Shown here one piece after another: positions 1 through 7,547 of a DNA stretch of 64,000 bases (the stretch's first letter is position 1; each line of letters begins with the position of its first letter). The notes beneath the pieces are model-generated. The model worked only from the letters and a program-made list of their open reading frames with translations. It had not been told where the DNA came from and ran no database searches. This stretch comes from Mayfieldus sp963781495. Lineage in GTDB: Bacteria; Actinomycetota; Thermoleophilia; Solirubrobacterales; 70-9. The stretch covers positions 62,001 through 126,000 of the forward strand of contig CAWAFX010000003.1 in assembly GCA_963781495.1 (NCBI GenBank). The letters are read 5' to 3'. The position numbers and the translations under genes are program-made.

Positions 1-1
1 G

Positions 2-598
2 CGTCCAAGGCCACAGGTTCCGTGGCGGGCGTCCCTGGCTGCGGGAACCTCGGTCAGCCGGGGCTTCGATCCCTCGCTGGCAGCGCCGCGGACGACGACG
101 GCGCCGCTGCGGCCCTGGATCAGGCCGGGTGGAGCGTTGGCGAGGCTGGCGGCGTATTACCAGCGCTGGAAGCAGGCGGACCATCCGTTTCCATCGATCT
201 TCCGGCCCGGACTCTGGACGACGGAGCATGGACATGCCATCGCCGATGATCCGCAGGGGGCGGTAAGCCAGCAGGGAGTGCAGCGATACGTCCGTTACTT
301 CACCCGCCCCGCCCAGGACGGCGTCTACACGTTCCCCCTCGTTCGCGGAGCAAGCCTAGTCTGCGGGACCGTCCGCGCCACAGCCATCGACACCTCGAGC
401 GCCGGGCTGGGCGGCGGCTATCTGCTTCAAAACTCCCTGCGGACCAACTGGGGCGGACAGCTGTTGCCGGGCGAGTATGAGGCGATCAAGGAGCGCACTC
501 GGCGAGCCACCTGCATCCGGGTGCCCAGGCGACGCTCCCAAGGCCTGTCCGTCGTCGCCTCGATGCCCGAGAAGAGGGTCACCGGCGTATACCGCTGA
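2..598 (+). CDS. Hypothetical protein, C-terminal part (5' end outside window)
   Basis: The reading frame is open from the first bases of the window to a TGA, so the start lies upstream. No family is recognised. The visible ~198 residues begin Arg/Pro/Ala-rich, then become a more ordinary mixed sequence with aromatic stretches (AAYYQRW, YVRYF, VYTFPL), two cysteines (LVCG, ATCIRV) and a basic tail. An internal ATG-type start would give 153 residues from about 137. Codon use is slightly less GC3-biased than the neighbours. The first ~45 residues look like out-of-frame high-GC translation, so an upstream frameshift or a start near 137 is possible. No function is assigned. Confidence 0.4.
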   Translation, partial: RPRPQVPWRASLAAGTSVSRGFDPSLAAPRTTTAPLRPWIRPGGALARLAAYYQRWKQADHPFPSIFRPGLWTTEHGHAIADDPQGAVSQQGVQRYVRYFTRPAQDGVYTFPLVRGASLVCGTVRATAIDTSSAGLGGGYLLQNSLRTNWGGQLLPGEYEAIKERTRRATCIRVPRRRSQGLSVVASMPEKRVTGVYR

Positions 599-632
599 AT
601 GTCCACTGCTTCTTGGCTCGCGGGACCGTGAG

Positions 633-950
633 CTATCGGTAGCCCACGAAAAGCGTCACCCTGGCGCCGCTGCGGATCTGCTCGCCGCTGTCGGGCACCT
701 GCCGGACCACGTGACCGGGGCCGGATCCGAGCAATCCGAACACGTCGACGGGCCGGCTCTGGCGCACGACCCTGTATTTGAGCCCCACCGCCTCGACCTT
801 GGCCTGGGCGACGCTCGCGCGGTCGCCGAGCAGCGACGGGACCTTGACGTCCTCGTTCGAGATCTGCAGCCCGGCCAGCGAGAGCACCGCGACCAGCACG
901 AGTCCGACCAGGACCGCGCCGGTAAGGCCGCCAAGGACGAAGCGATTCAC
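633..950 (-). CDS. Membrane-anchored single PASTA-domain protein
   Basis: The 105-residue product has a short N-terminus, one hydrophobic helix (about residues 5-28, rich in V/L/G) and then one PASTA-like repeat. The PASTA signature is seen in VPSLLGD, followed by an A-x-A-K-V-E helix, GLKYRVV and the closing VRQVPDSGEQIRSGARVTL. In the family, PASTA domains sit outside the cell and bind muropeptides or beta-lactams, usually on Ser/Thr kinases or penicillin-binding proteins. Here there is no kinase or transpeptidase attached, so an accessory role at the envelope is inferred. It lies about 50 bases from the next minus-strand gene, which is consistent with co-transcription. Confidence 0.75.
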   Translation of the reverse strand: MNRFVLGGLTGAVLVGLVLVAVLSLAGLQISNEDVKVPSLLGDRASVAQAKVEAVGLKYRVVRQSRPVDVFGLLGSGPGHVVRQVPDSGEQIRSGARVTLFVGYR

Positions 951-1002
951 GAGGCCTCTGATGGTGGCATGGCGCTGACCCCAGCCGTGGGAGCCTGCGC
1001 CG

Positions 1003-1614
1003 CTAGATCTCCCGGTCCCGCCACGCCTGCTGCCCGCCCCAGACCAGGAATCCGGAGATCACGAGCGCGGCGACGGGGTCGGCCCACCACCACCCGAGCG
1101 CGCTCTGCAGTACCAGTCCCGCCAGGGTGATCGTCGCTAGGGCGACGCCGGAGGTGGTCAGCAGCGCGTCGGCGCGCAGGGCGCGGCTGCCGAGCTCGTC
1201 GGCAAGCCGGTACTTGGCGACGGCAAGGAAAGGAAGGACCAGTAGCGACGCGCTTGCCTCGGCGATCCCGAAGCCGCTCGACTCACCGTGGTGGCCGCTG
1301 ACCAGCGAATGCACGGCCCGGATCGCCAGGTACACGGCGACGAGGGCGAAGGCGACCGCCGCCATCGTCAGCGCCCTCTGCTCGAGCCGCTCGGCGTGCT
1401 CGTCGTGCCCGCGCTCGGCGATCCGAAAGCGCCATATGAGCAGCACCGAGACCGAGGAGTCGAGCACGGCGTTGAATCCGAAGCCGATCAGCGAGAGCCC
1501 GCCGGTCGCCACCGCGGTCGCGATGGCGGCGGCGCCGATGACGAGGTTCCAGGCGACGGTCGCCACCGAGAGGTGGATTGCGCGGCGCAGCGGTGGCCCA
1601 GCCGGGGTGCTCAT
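1003..1614 (-). CDS. Cation diffusion facilitator-like membrane protein
   Basis: About 203 residues with five to six hydrophobic helices. It resembles the transmembrane part of CDF (cation efflux) transporters: the second helix carries LDSSVSV, and a later pair of helices reads RADALLTTSG then WWADPVAAL, the positions where CDF proteins carry metal-site Asp/His residues. The cytosolic C-terminal domain of full CDF proteins (normally ~300 residues) is absent, so it may be a short subfamily or a related non-zinc transporter. The ATG at 1614 is chosen because longer starts would run into the divergent gene beginning at 1652. Substrate is unknown; a divalent metal is inferred from the fold. Confidence 0.7.
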   Translation of the reverse strand: MSTPAGPPLRRAIHLSVATVAWNLVIGAAAIATAVATGGLSLIGFGFNAVLDSSVSVLLIWRFRIAERGHDEHAERLEQRALTMAAVAFALVAVYLAIRAVHSLVSGHHGESSGFGIAEASASLLVLPFLAVAKYRLADELGSRALRADALLTTSGVALATITLAGLVLQSALGWWWADPVAALVISGFLVWGGQQAWRDREI

Positions 1615-1651
1615 CGACAGAGCGTATGGCGCCGCCCCATAATCAAGGGGC

Positions 1652-3382
1652 GTGAACGGCTCTGACCCCCGAGCACAGCCCGTCTTCCTCGTAGTCGATG
1701 ATGACGCCGAGGCCCTGCGGCGGATTGAGGCCACGCTCACCGACCGCTACGGCAGCCACTACCGGGTCGTCTGCCACGACTCGGCTTCGGGCGCGCTGGA
1801 GGCGATGGGCGAGTTGACGAAGCAGGGGGTCGAGGTCGCCGTCGTGCTCGCCGACCAGACCCTGCCAGAGATGGAGGGGCGCCACCTGCTCTACGAGGTC
1901 GGCGAGATCCAGCCGCTCGCCAAGCGGGCGCTGCTGATCCGCTGGGGGGAGTGGGGCGATCCCGAAACCGCCGAGGCGATCCACACCGGCATGGCGCGCG
2001 ACGACTTCGACTACTACGTGATGAAGCCGGTCAGCGAGCCCGACGAGCAGTTCCATCGCATGCTGACCGAGTTCCTGCACGAGTGGTCGCGCGCCCGCTC
2101 CACCGATAGGCGCCAGATCACCGTCGTCGCCCAGCACTGGTCGCAGCGGGGGCACGACCTCCGCAACCTGCTGGCCCGGAACGGGATCCCCTACGACTTC
2201 CACGACGCCGGCTCGCCGCTGGGCCGGGAGCTGGTCAGCGAGCACGCTCCCGACTGCGGGGATTCGCCGGTGGCGATCGTCCGCAATCCGATCCCGGGGC
2301 GGGAGGGAGTCCTGGTCGATCCCTCGCGGGCCGAGATCGCCCGCGCCTTCGGCATCGACACCGACCTGGCGGAGAATCGTGAGTTCGACGTCGTCATCGT
2401 CGGCGCCGGGCCGGCGGGGCTGACGGCCGCGGTGTACGCCTCCTCTGAGGGGCTGAGCACTCTGGTCGTCGAGCGCGAGGCGATCGGCGGCCAGGCCGGC
2501 TCCAGCTCCCTGATCCGCAATTACCCCGGCTTCTCGCGCGGGGTGAGCGGCGCCGAGCTCGCCCAGCGCGCCTACCAGCAGGCCTGGGTGTTCGGGACCA
2601 AGTTCCTGCTCATGCGCGAGGGGACCCAGCTCTCCTGCCCGGCCGGGTGCCTGACCGTCGACGTCCCCGACGTCGGCCCGGTCACCGGCCGCACCCTGGT
2701 CCTCGCCACCGGAGTCTCCTACCGCCGCCTCGGCATTCCGTCGCTCGAGGAGCTGGTCGGCTCGGGCGTCTTCTACGGCGCTGCCACATCGGAGGGGCGA
2801 GGAGTGACCGGGGAGGACGTCTACGTGGTCGGGGGCGGCAACTCCGCCGGGCAGACGGCGATGCACCTCTGCCGCTACGCCCGCCGGGTGATCATGGTCG
2901 TACGGGGCTCCGACCTGGGCCAGACGATGTCGCGGTACCTGTGCGAGACGATCGCGGTGACGACCAACATCGAGATCCGCTTCGAGACCGAGGTGATCGA
3001 CGGCGGCGGCGGCATCCGGCTCGAGCATCTGACCCTGCGGGAGTGCGGGACGGGCGCAACCGAGCAGGTCGAGGCGGCGGCGCTGTTCATCATGATCGGC
3101 GCCCATCCCAACAGCGACTGGCTGCCGTCCGAGATCGAGCGCACGGACAATGGCTATCTGCTCACCGGCCGCGACCTTGCCGAGGCGGGGCGAGGGGAAG
3201 GGCATTGGCCGCTGGAGCGCGAGCCGCTCGGCTTCGAGACCAGCATGCCGCGCGTCTTCGCGGTCGGCGACGTGCGCGCCACCTCGATCAAGCGGGTGGC
3301 GTCCGCGGTCGGCGAGGGCTCGGTGCTGGTGACCCAGATCCACCAGCTGTTGACCGATGAATCCGCGGTCGCCGCGAGCTAG
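1652..3382 (+). CDS. Receiver-domain/thioredoxin-reductase-like FAD oxidoreductase fusion
   Basis: 576 residues. Residues ~10-145 form a response-regulator receiver domain with the acidic cluster VVDDD (16-18), a phospho-acceptor candidate Asp68 in LADQTLP and the invariant Lys125 in VMKPV. Residues ~155-215 form a small alpha/beta linker. From ~245 comes a thioredoxin-reductase-like FAD/NAD(P)H module with GAGPAG (251-256) and the second dinucleotide motif VVGGGNSAG (392-400), ending in GDVRATSIKRV-type FAD contacts. At the position of the CxxC redox pair the sequence reads YGAATSEG, so the disulfide cysteines are missing. It probably oxidises NAD(P)H with a different acceptor under a sensory input. 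It is divergent from the CDF-like gene; no cognate kinase lies nearby. Confidence 0.88.
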   Translation: MNGSDPRAQPVFLVVDDDAEALRRIEATLTDRYGSHYRVVCHDSASGALEAMGELTKQGVEVAVVLADQTLPEMEGRHLLYEVGEIQPLAKRALLIRWGEWGDPETAEAIHTGMARDDFDYYVMKPVSEPDEQFHRMLTEFLHEWSRARSTDRRQITVVAQHWSQRGHDLRNLLARNGIPYDFHDAGSPLGRELVSEHAPDCGDSPVAIVRNPIPGREGVLVDPSRAEIARAFGIDTDLAENREFDVVIVGAGPAGLTAAVYASSEGLSTLVVEREAIGGQAGSSSLIRNYPGFSRGVSGAELAQRAYQQAWVFGTKFLLMREGTQLSCPAGCLTVDVPDVGPVTGRTLVLATGVSYRRLGIPSLEELVGSGVFYGAATSEGRGVTGEDVYVVGGGNSAGQTAMHLCRYARRVIMVVRGSDLGQTMSRYLCETIAVTTNIEIRFETEVIDGGGGIRLEHLTLRECGTGATEQVEAAALFIMIGAHPNSDWLPSEIERTDNGYLLTGRDLAEAGRGEGHWPLEREPLGFETSMPRVFAVGDVRATSIKRVASAVGEGSVLVTQIHQLLTDESAVAAS

Positions 3383-3403
3383 CGGATTCATCGATTTTGC
3401 CCC

Positions 3404-3431
3404 TTGTATTTCGCCGCAGCGTCCATATGAT
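3404..3431 (+). promoter_or_regulatory. Putative promoter of the MauE/Cys-rich cassette
   Basis: TTGTAT (3404-3409) and TATGAT (3426-3431) are separated by 16 bases, a good match to a housekeeping sigma-70-type promoter. It sits just after the stop of the preceding oxidoreductase and about 50 bases before the MauE-fusion gene, whose start at 3482 has a strong GAGGGGGGAAGG ribosome binding site. This suggests the following three genes form their own transcription unit. Confidence 0.5.
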
Positions 3432-3481
3432 CGCCGGGTGCTCGCCCTTGTCAGCTCGCCAACCTTGAGGGGGGAAGGCGG

Positions 3482-4519
3482 ATGATCCTCCTTCTTCTGC
3501 GGCTTGGTCTTGCTGTCGTGTTCGCCGTTGCCGCGGCCGGCAAGCTGATCGACCAGGGCCGAACCCGCGAGACGCTGGCCGAGTTCGGGGTCCCGGAGCG
3601 CATGCAGCGCCCGCTTGGCCTGGCGCTGCCGGTCGTCGAGTTGGCGATCGCCGCCGCCCTGCTGCCGGCCGCCACGGCTGCCTGGGCCGCGGTCGGAGCC
3701 GCCCTGCTGCTCGCCGTCTTCACGGCTGAGGTCTCACGCGTCCTGGTCCGCGGTGGGGCGGTCGACTGCAATTGCTTCGGTTCTCTGGGTCCGAGCCGAA
3801 TCACCCGCTGGACAGCCGCGCGCAACGTCGTCCTGTCCCTGCTCGCCGGGGCCGTTGCGCTCGTTGGGTTCAGCGAACCGGGGACCAGCGGGGTCGCTTG
3901 GATTGGAAATCTGGACCCGACCGCTGCAATCGGCATCGGCGCCGGGCTCGCGGTCGCGCTGGCGGTCCTCAACTTCGCCTTCTCGTTCCAGCTGATGCGC
4001 CAGAACGGCCGCCTGCTGACCGAGATGGAGACCCTCAGGGAAGCGGGCGCCGGGCGCCACGGACCCCAGCCTGGCGATCGCGCCACCTCGTTCGAGCTCC
4101 CGGCCCTCGGCGGCGGCCGCCTCTCGCTCGAGCAGCTTCTGGCCGCGGGACGGGGCCTGGCGATCGTCGTCACCGACCCCGGCTGCGGGGCCTGCGATCC
4201 GCTGTTGCCGGAGGTAGGGCGGCTGCAGCGCGATCCCGCCACGCCCCTGCCGCTGATCCTGATCAGCCGCGGCGACCTCGAGGACAACAGGGCCAAGGCC
4301 GCCGAGCACGGCCTCGAGCCGGTCCTGATCGAAGACGAATTCGAGGTCTCGCGCTCGCTCGGCATCGGCGGCTCGCCCGGCTTGGTCGAGCTCGATCCGG
4401 AGGGGCAGATCGTCGCCAAGCCGGCGATGGGCGCCGAGCGGGTCGGCCAGGCGCTCACCGGCTTGAGAGCGTCAGCGGCGACGGATACGGTGCTCACCGT
4501 CCACCAAGGAGGCAACTGA
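3482..4519 (+). CDS. MauE-type membrane redox protein fused to a thioredoxin/TlpA-like domain
   Basis: 345 residues. The N-terminal ~170 residues are a four-helix MauE/DoxX-like membrane domain with the family's CxC-F-G signature (Cys96 and Cys98 in DCNCFG). A fifth hydrophobic segment (~150-172) leads to a thioredoxin-fold domain (~195-320) with an active-site-like CxxC (Cys235/Cys238 in PGCGACDP) and a cis-Pro-like segment (GGSPGLVEL). In methylamine dehydrogenase maturation the separate proteins MauE and MauD supply disulfides to the Cys-rich small subunit; here both activities are fused. Its stop overlaps the start of the next gene (ATGA), and the third gene encodes a Tat-exported cysteine-rich protein, the probable substrate (inference). 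Confidence 0.85.
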   Translation: MILLLLRLGLAVVFAVAAAGKLIDQGRTRETLAEFGVPERMQRPLGLALPVVELAIAAALLPAATAAWAAVGAALLLAVFTAEVSRVLVRGGAVDCNCFGSLGPSRITRWTAARNVVLSLLAGAVALVGFSEPGTSGVAWIGNLDPTAAIGIGAGLAVALAVLNFAFSFQLMRQNGRLLTEMETLREAGAGRHGPQPGDRATSFELPALGGGRLSLEQLLAAGRGLAIVVTDPGCGACDPLLPEVGRLQRDPATPLPLILISRGDLEDNRAKAAEHGLEPVLIEDEFEVSRSLGIGGSPGLVELDPEGQIVAKPAMGAERVGQALTGLRASAATDTVLTVHQGGN

Positions 4520-4917
4520 TGGCCGCTGACGCGGGCGCACAGCAGATCCTCGACCTGCTCAACGAGCCGTCCGGGCGGCTCTACGACGACGCTGTTGCAT
4601 TCTCCAAGGCGTCGAGGAAGGCCCCCGATAAGCCCTACGGCGTCCTGCCGCAGTACGGCGTCGACGCGCTCGCCGACATGCGGAGCTTCTACCGCGAGCT
4701 GCGCGCGCAGATCGACGCGATCGATACCGTCGATTTGGCTTCCAAAGCCGATGCTCTGGACGCTCTCGACACGATCGATCGGCAGTTCAGTGCATATGAG
4801 CGGGCCCTCGAGTTTGGCGCCAGCAAGCCCGCCATTCCGAAGCTGAAGAAGTCCAAGAGAGTCGGCAAGGATGGCGTCGCCGGCCTGCGCCAGGCGATCA
4901 AGGGGCTCTCGGGATGA
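4519..4917 (+). CDS. Small helical protein of unknown function (redox cassette)
   Basis: 132 residues, no cysteines, no signal peptide and no membrane helix. Secondary structure looks mainly alpha-helical with heptad-like patterns in the centre (SFYRELRAQIDAI, DALDTIDRQFSAYER) and a basic tail (KLKKSKRVGKDG). The start is set by ATGA overlap with the preceding gene and an AAGGAGG ribosome binding site. It overlaps the next gene by four bases, so the three genes are translationally coupled. No family is recognised; a cytosolic chaperone or partner for the Tat substrate encoded next door is a guess from context only. Confidence 0.7.
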   Translation: MAADAGAQQILDLLNEPSGRLYDDAVAFSKASRKAPDKPYGVLPQYGVDALADMRSFYRELRAQIDAIDTVDLASKADALDALDTIDRQFSAYERALEFGASKPAIPKLKKSKRVGKDGVAGLRQAIKGLSG

Positions 4918-5513
4918 GCCACTGGTTCGATCGCCTTGCCGCCTGGAGCGCCGAAGAACCCGACGCCGGCGAGGAGCGACTGCTCACGCGCAGACAGGCG
5001 GTCCTGGCGACGGCGGGCGTCGGTGCGGCGGGCATGCTCGGCTCGACACTGCTCTCAAAGGCATTCGCGGAGGACCCAGGCTGTGACTGTGCAAGAAGCG
5101 CATACCGGAAGTTCGACAAAGCGGCCGACAGGTTGGAGAATCGCCTCATCAACCATGGAAACCCCTTCCTGCTTCCGCTCAGTGCGCCCATCTTCGTGAT
5201 CGCCTACGCCGGGCTTCTCACCGGCGCCTACGCGGGGCAGCAATACCACTGCGGCGTCAGTGGGTCGGAATGCAAACAGATCCCGTCGGGCAAGCCGCCG
5301 CCACCGAAGTTCCAGCCCTGCACCCATCGCGGCGGGATGCGAATGCGCGGCGACCAGTGCGGCGGCGAAGTGACCACGCCACCGGGGGGGTCGGGTTGCG
5401 GTGAGGGCACGACTTCCTGCAACGACAGCAGCGGCCTCTGTTGCTTTGGTGACGACCTCTGCTGCGGCTGCAACTGCTGCATCGCCGTGGTTGGCTGCAC
5501 CTGCTGCGGCTGA
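4914..5513 (+). CDS. Tat-exported cysteine-rich protein
   Basis: 199 residues. An N-terminal RRQAV motif followed by a hydrophobic stretch (ATAGVGAAGMLGSTLL) and an AFA-like cleavage site near residue 51 is typical of a twin-arginine signal. The mature part holds 18 cysteines: a pair (CDC) right after the signal, scattered single ones, then a dense C-terminal cluster with CC, CCGCNCC and CTCC motifs. A hydrophobic segment (~88-104) sits in the middle. The layout resembles the small subunit of methylamine dehydrogenase, which also has a Tat signal and many disulfides needing MauD/MauE, though the Trp residues forming its cofactor cannot be identified here. It is the last gene of a coupled three-gene unit whose first gene is a MauE-thioredoxin fusion. 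Alternative: a structural or metal-binding surface protein. Confidence 0.8.
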   Translation: MSHWFDRLAAWSAEEPDAGEERLLTRRQAVLATAGVGAAGMLGSTLLSKAFAEDPGCDCARSAYRKFDKAADRLENRLINHGNPFLLPLSAPIFVIAYAGLLTGAYAGQQYHCGVSGSECKQIPSGKPPPPKFQPCTHRGGMRMRGDQCGGEVTTPPGGSGCGEGTTSCNDSSGLCCFGDDLCCGCNCCIAVVGCTCCG

Positions 5514-5523
5514 TCGCCGCAGC

Positions 5524-5661
5524 TCAGCCCGCCAGCAGCGAGATCAGCAGGTAGGTGTCGTAGATCGAGATCGCCGCAGTCGCGACGACGATCGCGGCGA
5601 CCACTCTGACGTATGTCCGCCGCTCCCTTATCGGAAGCTCGGCAACGAAGATTCGGTTCAC
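5524..5661 (-). CDS. Small single-span membrane protein (45 aa)
   Basis: A GTG start preceded by GGAGGGG on the minus strand opens a 45-residue frame with a basic/charged N-terminus (ELPIRERRTYVR) and one clear hydrophobic helix (VVAAIVVATAAISIYDTYLLISLLAG) reaching the C-terminus. Charge distribution fits a cytosolic N-terminus. It ends 10 bases from the stop of the convergent Cys-rich gene. The function is unknown; the good ribosome binding site and credible membrane helix are the only support. Confidence 0.5.
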   Translation of the reverse strand: MNRIFVAELPIRERRTYVRVVAAIVVATAAISIYDTYLLISLLAG

Positions 5662-5735
5662 GGCCCCTCCATGCCGACGATCGGCAACGGCACAGGTTTC
5701 CTTGAGCGCTGCCGGATGTGCTGGACGCGTCGCGC

Positions 5736-6116
5736 CTAGTCCTGCTCGTGCACCGCGAGGATGTTTCCGGCCGGATCCTTGAACCAGGCGATCGTCGGGC
5801 CGGTCCCGTGGAAGATCCCCTTCTCGTCCTGCTCGAAGCCTTCGTAGCGCTCGAGGCTCACTCCTCGCTCGGTCAGCCCATCGACCGCTCGCTCGACGTC
5901 GGCGACCGGGAAGTTGAGGATCGTGTAGTTGCCCGGCGCGTGGTCGGGCTTGACGTAGACGAGCGTGTCGCGGTCGCCGGCCAGGTGCAGCGTCATCAGG
6001 CCGTTCTCCTCGTCGAGGATGCTTGTCTTCAGGCCCAGCTTGCCGGCGTAGAAATCGCGCGCCGCCTCGAGGTCGTCGACGGCGAAGCCGCTGTATGCGT
6101 GGGTGTCTTCGAACAT
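5736..6116 (-). CDS. VOC-superfamily (glyoxalase/bleomycin-resistance fold) protein
   Basis: 126 residues with the two beta-alpha-beta-beta-beta repeats of the vicinal oxygen chelate fold: GFAVDDLEAARDFYAGKLGL begins the first half and FPVADVERAVDGLTERGV the second, ending with the usual FKDPAGNILAVHEQ. Metal ligands are not obvious in all positions, so the enzymatic reaction cannot be named; family members include dioxygenases, isomerases and antibiotic-binding proteins. The start ATG at 6116 has GGAAGG upstream; a longer frame adds a tail without homology character. It lies downstream of the PPOX gene on the same strand. Confidence 0.8.
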   Translation of the reverse strand: MFEDTHAYSGFAVDDLEAARDFYAGKLGLKTSILDEENGLMTLHLAGDRDTLVYVKPDHAPGNYTILNFPVADVERAVDGLTERGVSLERYEGFEQDEKGIFHGTGPTIAWFKDPAGNILAVHEQD

Positions 6117-6171
6117 GGAATTCCCTTCCGGTTGTGATCTGCGCTGCGATGCCTTCCGATGCGGGCACCTG

Positions 6172-6636
6172 TCATTGAGACCCCTTGGCGGCGGCAAACT
6201 CATCGCCGGCCGACCAGAAAAGGCAGCGCTCGGGGCGCAGCGAGAGCAACGGGCCCGGGGGAGGGGTCTGGTCGTACTGGGGGTATTTGGCGCTCAGGCT
6301 CAGCAGCGCCTGCGGCGCGTCGTCGATCGCGACGATCCGCACCTTGCCGAGCACCTGGACCCAAGCCAGGCTGCTCCAGTCATCGGAGTAGCGGTCGACC
6401 GTAAGCGCCGCGCGCGGATCGCGGCGCAGGAAACGCACCCGCGCCAGCTCCTCACCCTCGGCCCGCTTCGGCTTCGCGTCCACCGCGCTCCAGATCAGCC
6501 CCTCGTGCAGGGCGAAGGTGACCGGCAGCACCCGGGGTCCGTCACCCTCGTCGAGCAGACCGAGGTGGGCGACCGGCTCGCCCTCGAGCAGCTCCAGGGC
6601 CCGAGGGGGCAGCTCAGCTAGTTTGGAAGCACCCAC
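6172..6636 (-). CDS. PPOX-class F420/flavin-dependent oxidoreductase
   Basis: 154 residues with a split-barrel FMN-binding fold like pyridoxamine 5'-phosphate oxidase. Recognisable elements are an N-terminal helix followed by AHLGLLDEGDGPRVLPVTF, then KPKRAEGEELARVRFL and the RDPRAALTVDRYSDDW strand, which matches the actinobacterial subfamily annotated as PPOX-class F420-dependent enzymes. Reaction unknown; reduction by F420H2 is family-level knowledge, not shown here. The GTG start faces the LLM-class F420-type gene across a 44-base divergent promoter region. Confidence 0.82.
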   Translation of the reverse strand: MGASKLAELPPRALELLEGEPVAHLGLLDEGDGPRVLPVTFALHEGLIWSAVDAKPKRAEGEELARVRFLRRDPRAALTVDRYSDDWSSLAWVQVLGKVRIVAIDDAPQALLSLSAKYPQYDQTPPPGPLLSLRPERCLFWSAGDEFAAAKGSQ

Positions 6637-6680
6637 GCGGGGCAGGATAGGAACGTTCGCGAAACGGAAAGGATCAGGCG

Positions 6681-7547
6681 ATGGAACTGTCGATTGGGCT
6701 GCCGAACACGCTGCCGGGAGCGAGCGGCGATCAACTCACCGATTGGGCGCGCGCCGCCGATGAAGCGGGCTTTGCCTCGCTGGGAACCATCGACCGGATT
6801 GTCTATCCCAACTTCGACTCGCTGGTCTCGCTGGCGGCGGCAGCGGCGGTCACCGAGCGGATCAAGCTGCTGACCAACGTCGTCCTCGGTCCGCTGCGCG
6901 CCAACGCGGCGCTGCTCGCCAAGCAGGCGCTCTCGATCGACGCTCTCGCCGGTGGCGGCCGCATGGTCCTCGGGCTCGGGGTCGGCGCCCGCGAGGACGA
7001 CTACGAGGTCAGCGACATCCCGCTTTCGGAACGGGGTGCCTGGATGGACGCCGCGCTGCCGAAGATCCGCAGCATCTGGAAGGGCGAGGGCGATCTGGAG
7101 TCGAAGGTCGGTCCGCGTCCTCAGGGCCAAGGGCCGAGGCTGCTGCTTGGCGGCAGCGTCGAGGCCGCCTTCGACCGGGTCGCCGAGCACGCAGAGGGCT
7201 GGATCATGCCGGGTGGCTCCCCGGACCAGTTCGGCGAGGCCTACGAAGCGGTCCAGGCCGCCTGGGAGAGAAAGGGGCGCGATGGCAAGCCGCGGATGGT
7301 GGGTTTGAGCTATTTCTCGCTCGGCGACGACGCCGAGCGCAACGCCAAGGCCTACCTCGGCGACTACTACGCCTGGCTGGGCGAGGAAGTCAGCGACATG
7401 ATCGCCGGCGGCGCCGCCAAGGACACCGACACGGTCAAGCAGTACATGTCGGCCTTCGAGGACGCCGGCTATGACGAACTGGTCCTCGCACCCTGCTCGA
7501 GCGACCCAGAGCAGGTCGGTCTTCTGGCCGAGGCCGGCGGGCTCTAG
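6681..7547 (+). CDS. LLM-class (F420/flavin-dependent) oxidoreductase
   Basis: 288 residues of a luciferase-like monooxygenase TIM barrel. Typical elements are the N-terminal IGLPNTLPG strand, the helix LTDWARAADEAGFASLGTIDR, the segment VTERIKLLTNVVLGPLRANAALLAKQ and the glycine-rich MVLGLGVGAREDDYE near residues 93-108. Members use FMN or F420 for hydride transfer or monooxygenation; the substrate cannot be read from sequence. The ATG has AGGATCAGGCG upstream. It is divergent from the PPOX gene, and its stop codon overlaps that of the convergent cupin gene. Confidence 0.87.
   Translation: MELSIGLPNTLPGASGDQLTDWARAADEAGFASLGTIDRIVYPNFDSLVSLAAAAAVTERIKLLTNVVLGPLRANAALLAKQALSIDALAGGGRMVLGLGVGAREDDYEVSDIPLSERGAWMDAALPKIRSIWKGEGDLESKVGPRPQGQGPRLLLGGSVEAAFDRVAEHAEGWIMPGGSPDQFGEAYEAVQAAWERKGRDGKPRMVGLSYFSLGDDAERNAKAYLGDYYAWLGEEVSDMIAGGAAKDTDTVKQYMSAFEDAGYDELVLAPCSSDPEQVGLLAEAGGL

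Noticed and set aside
1643..3391. A 582-residue minus-strand frame opposite the receiver-reductase fusion
   Set aside because: No domain character, and the plus-strand protein carries clear receiver and FAD motifs.
5380..5513. Metallothionein interpretation of the Cys-rich C-terminus
   Set aside because: The Tat-like signal and partnership with a MauE-thioredoxin fusion favour an exported disulfide-rich protein over a cytosolic metal store, though it is not excluded.
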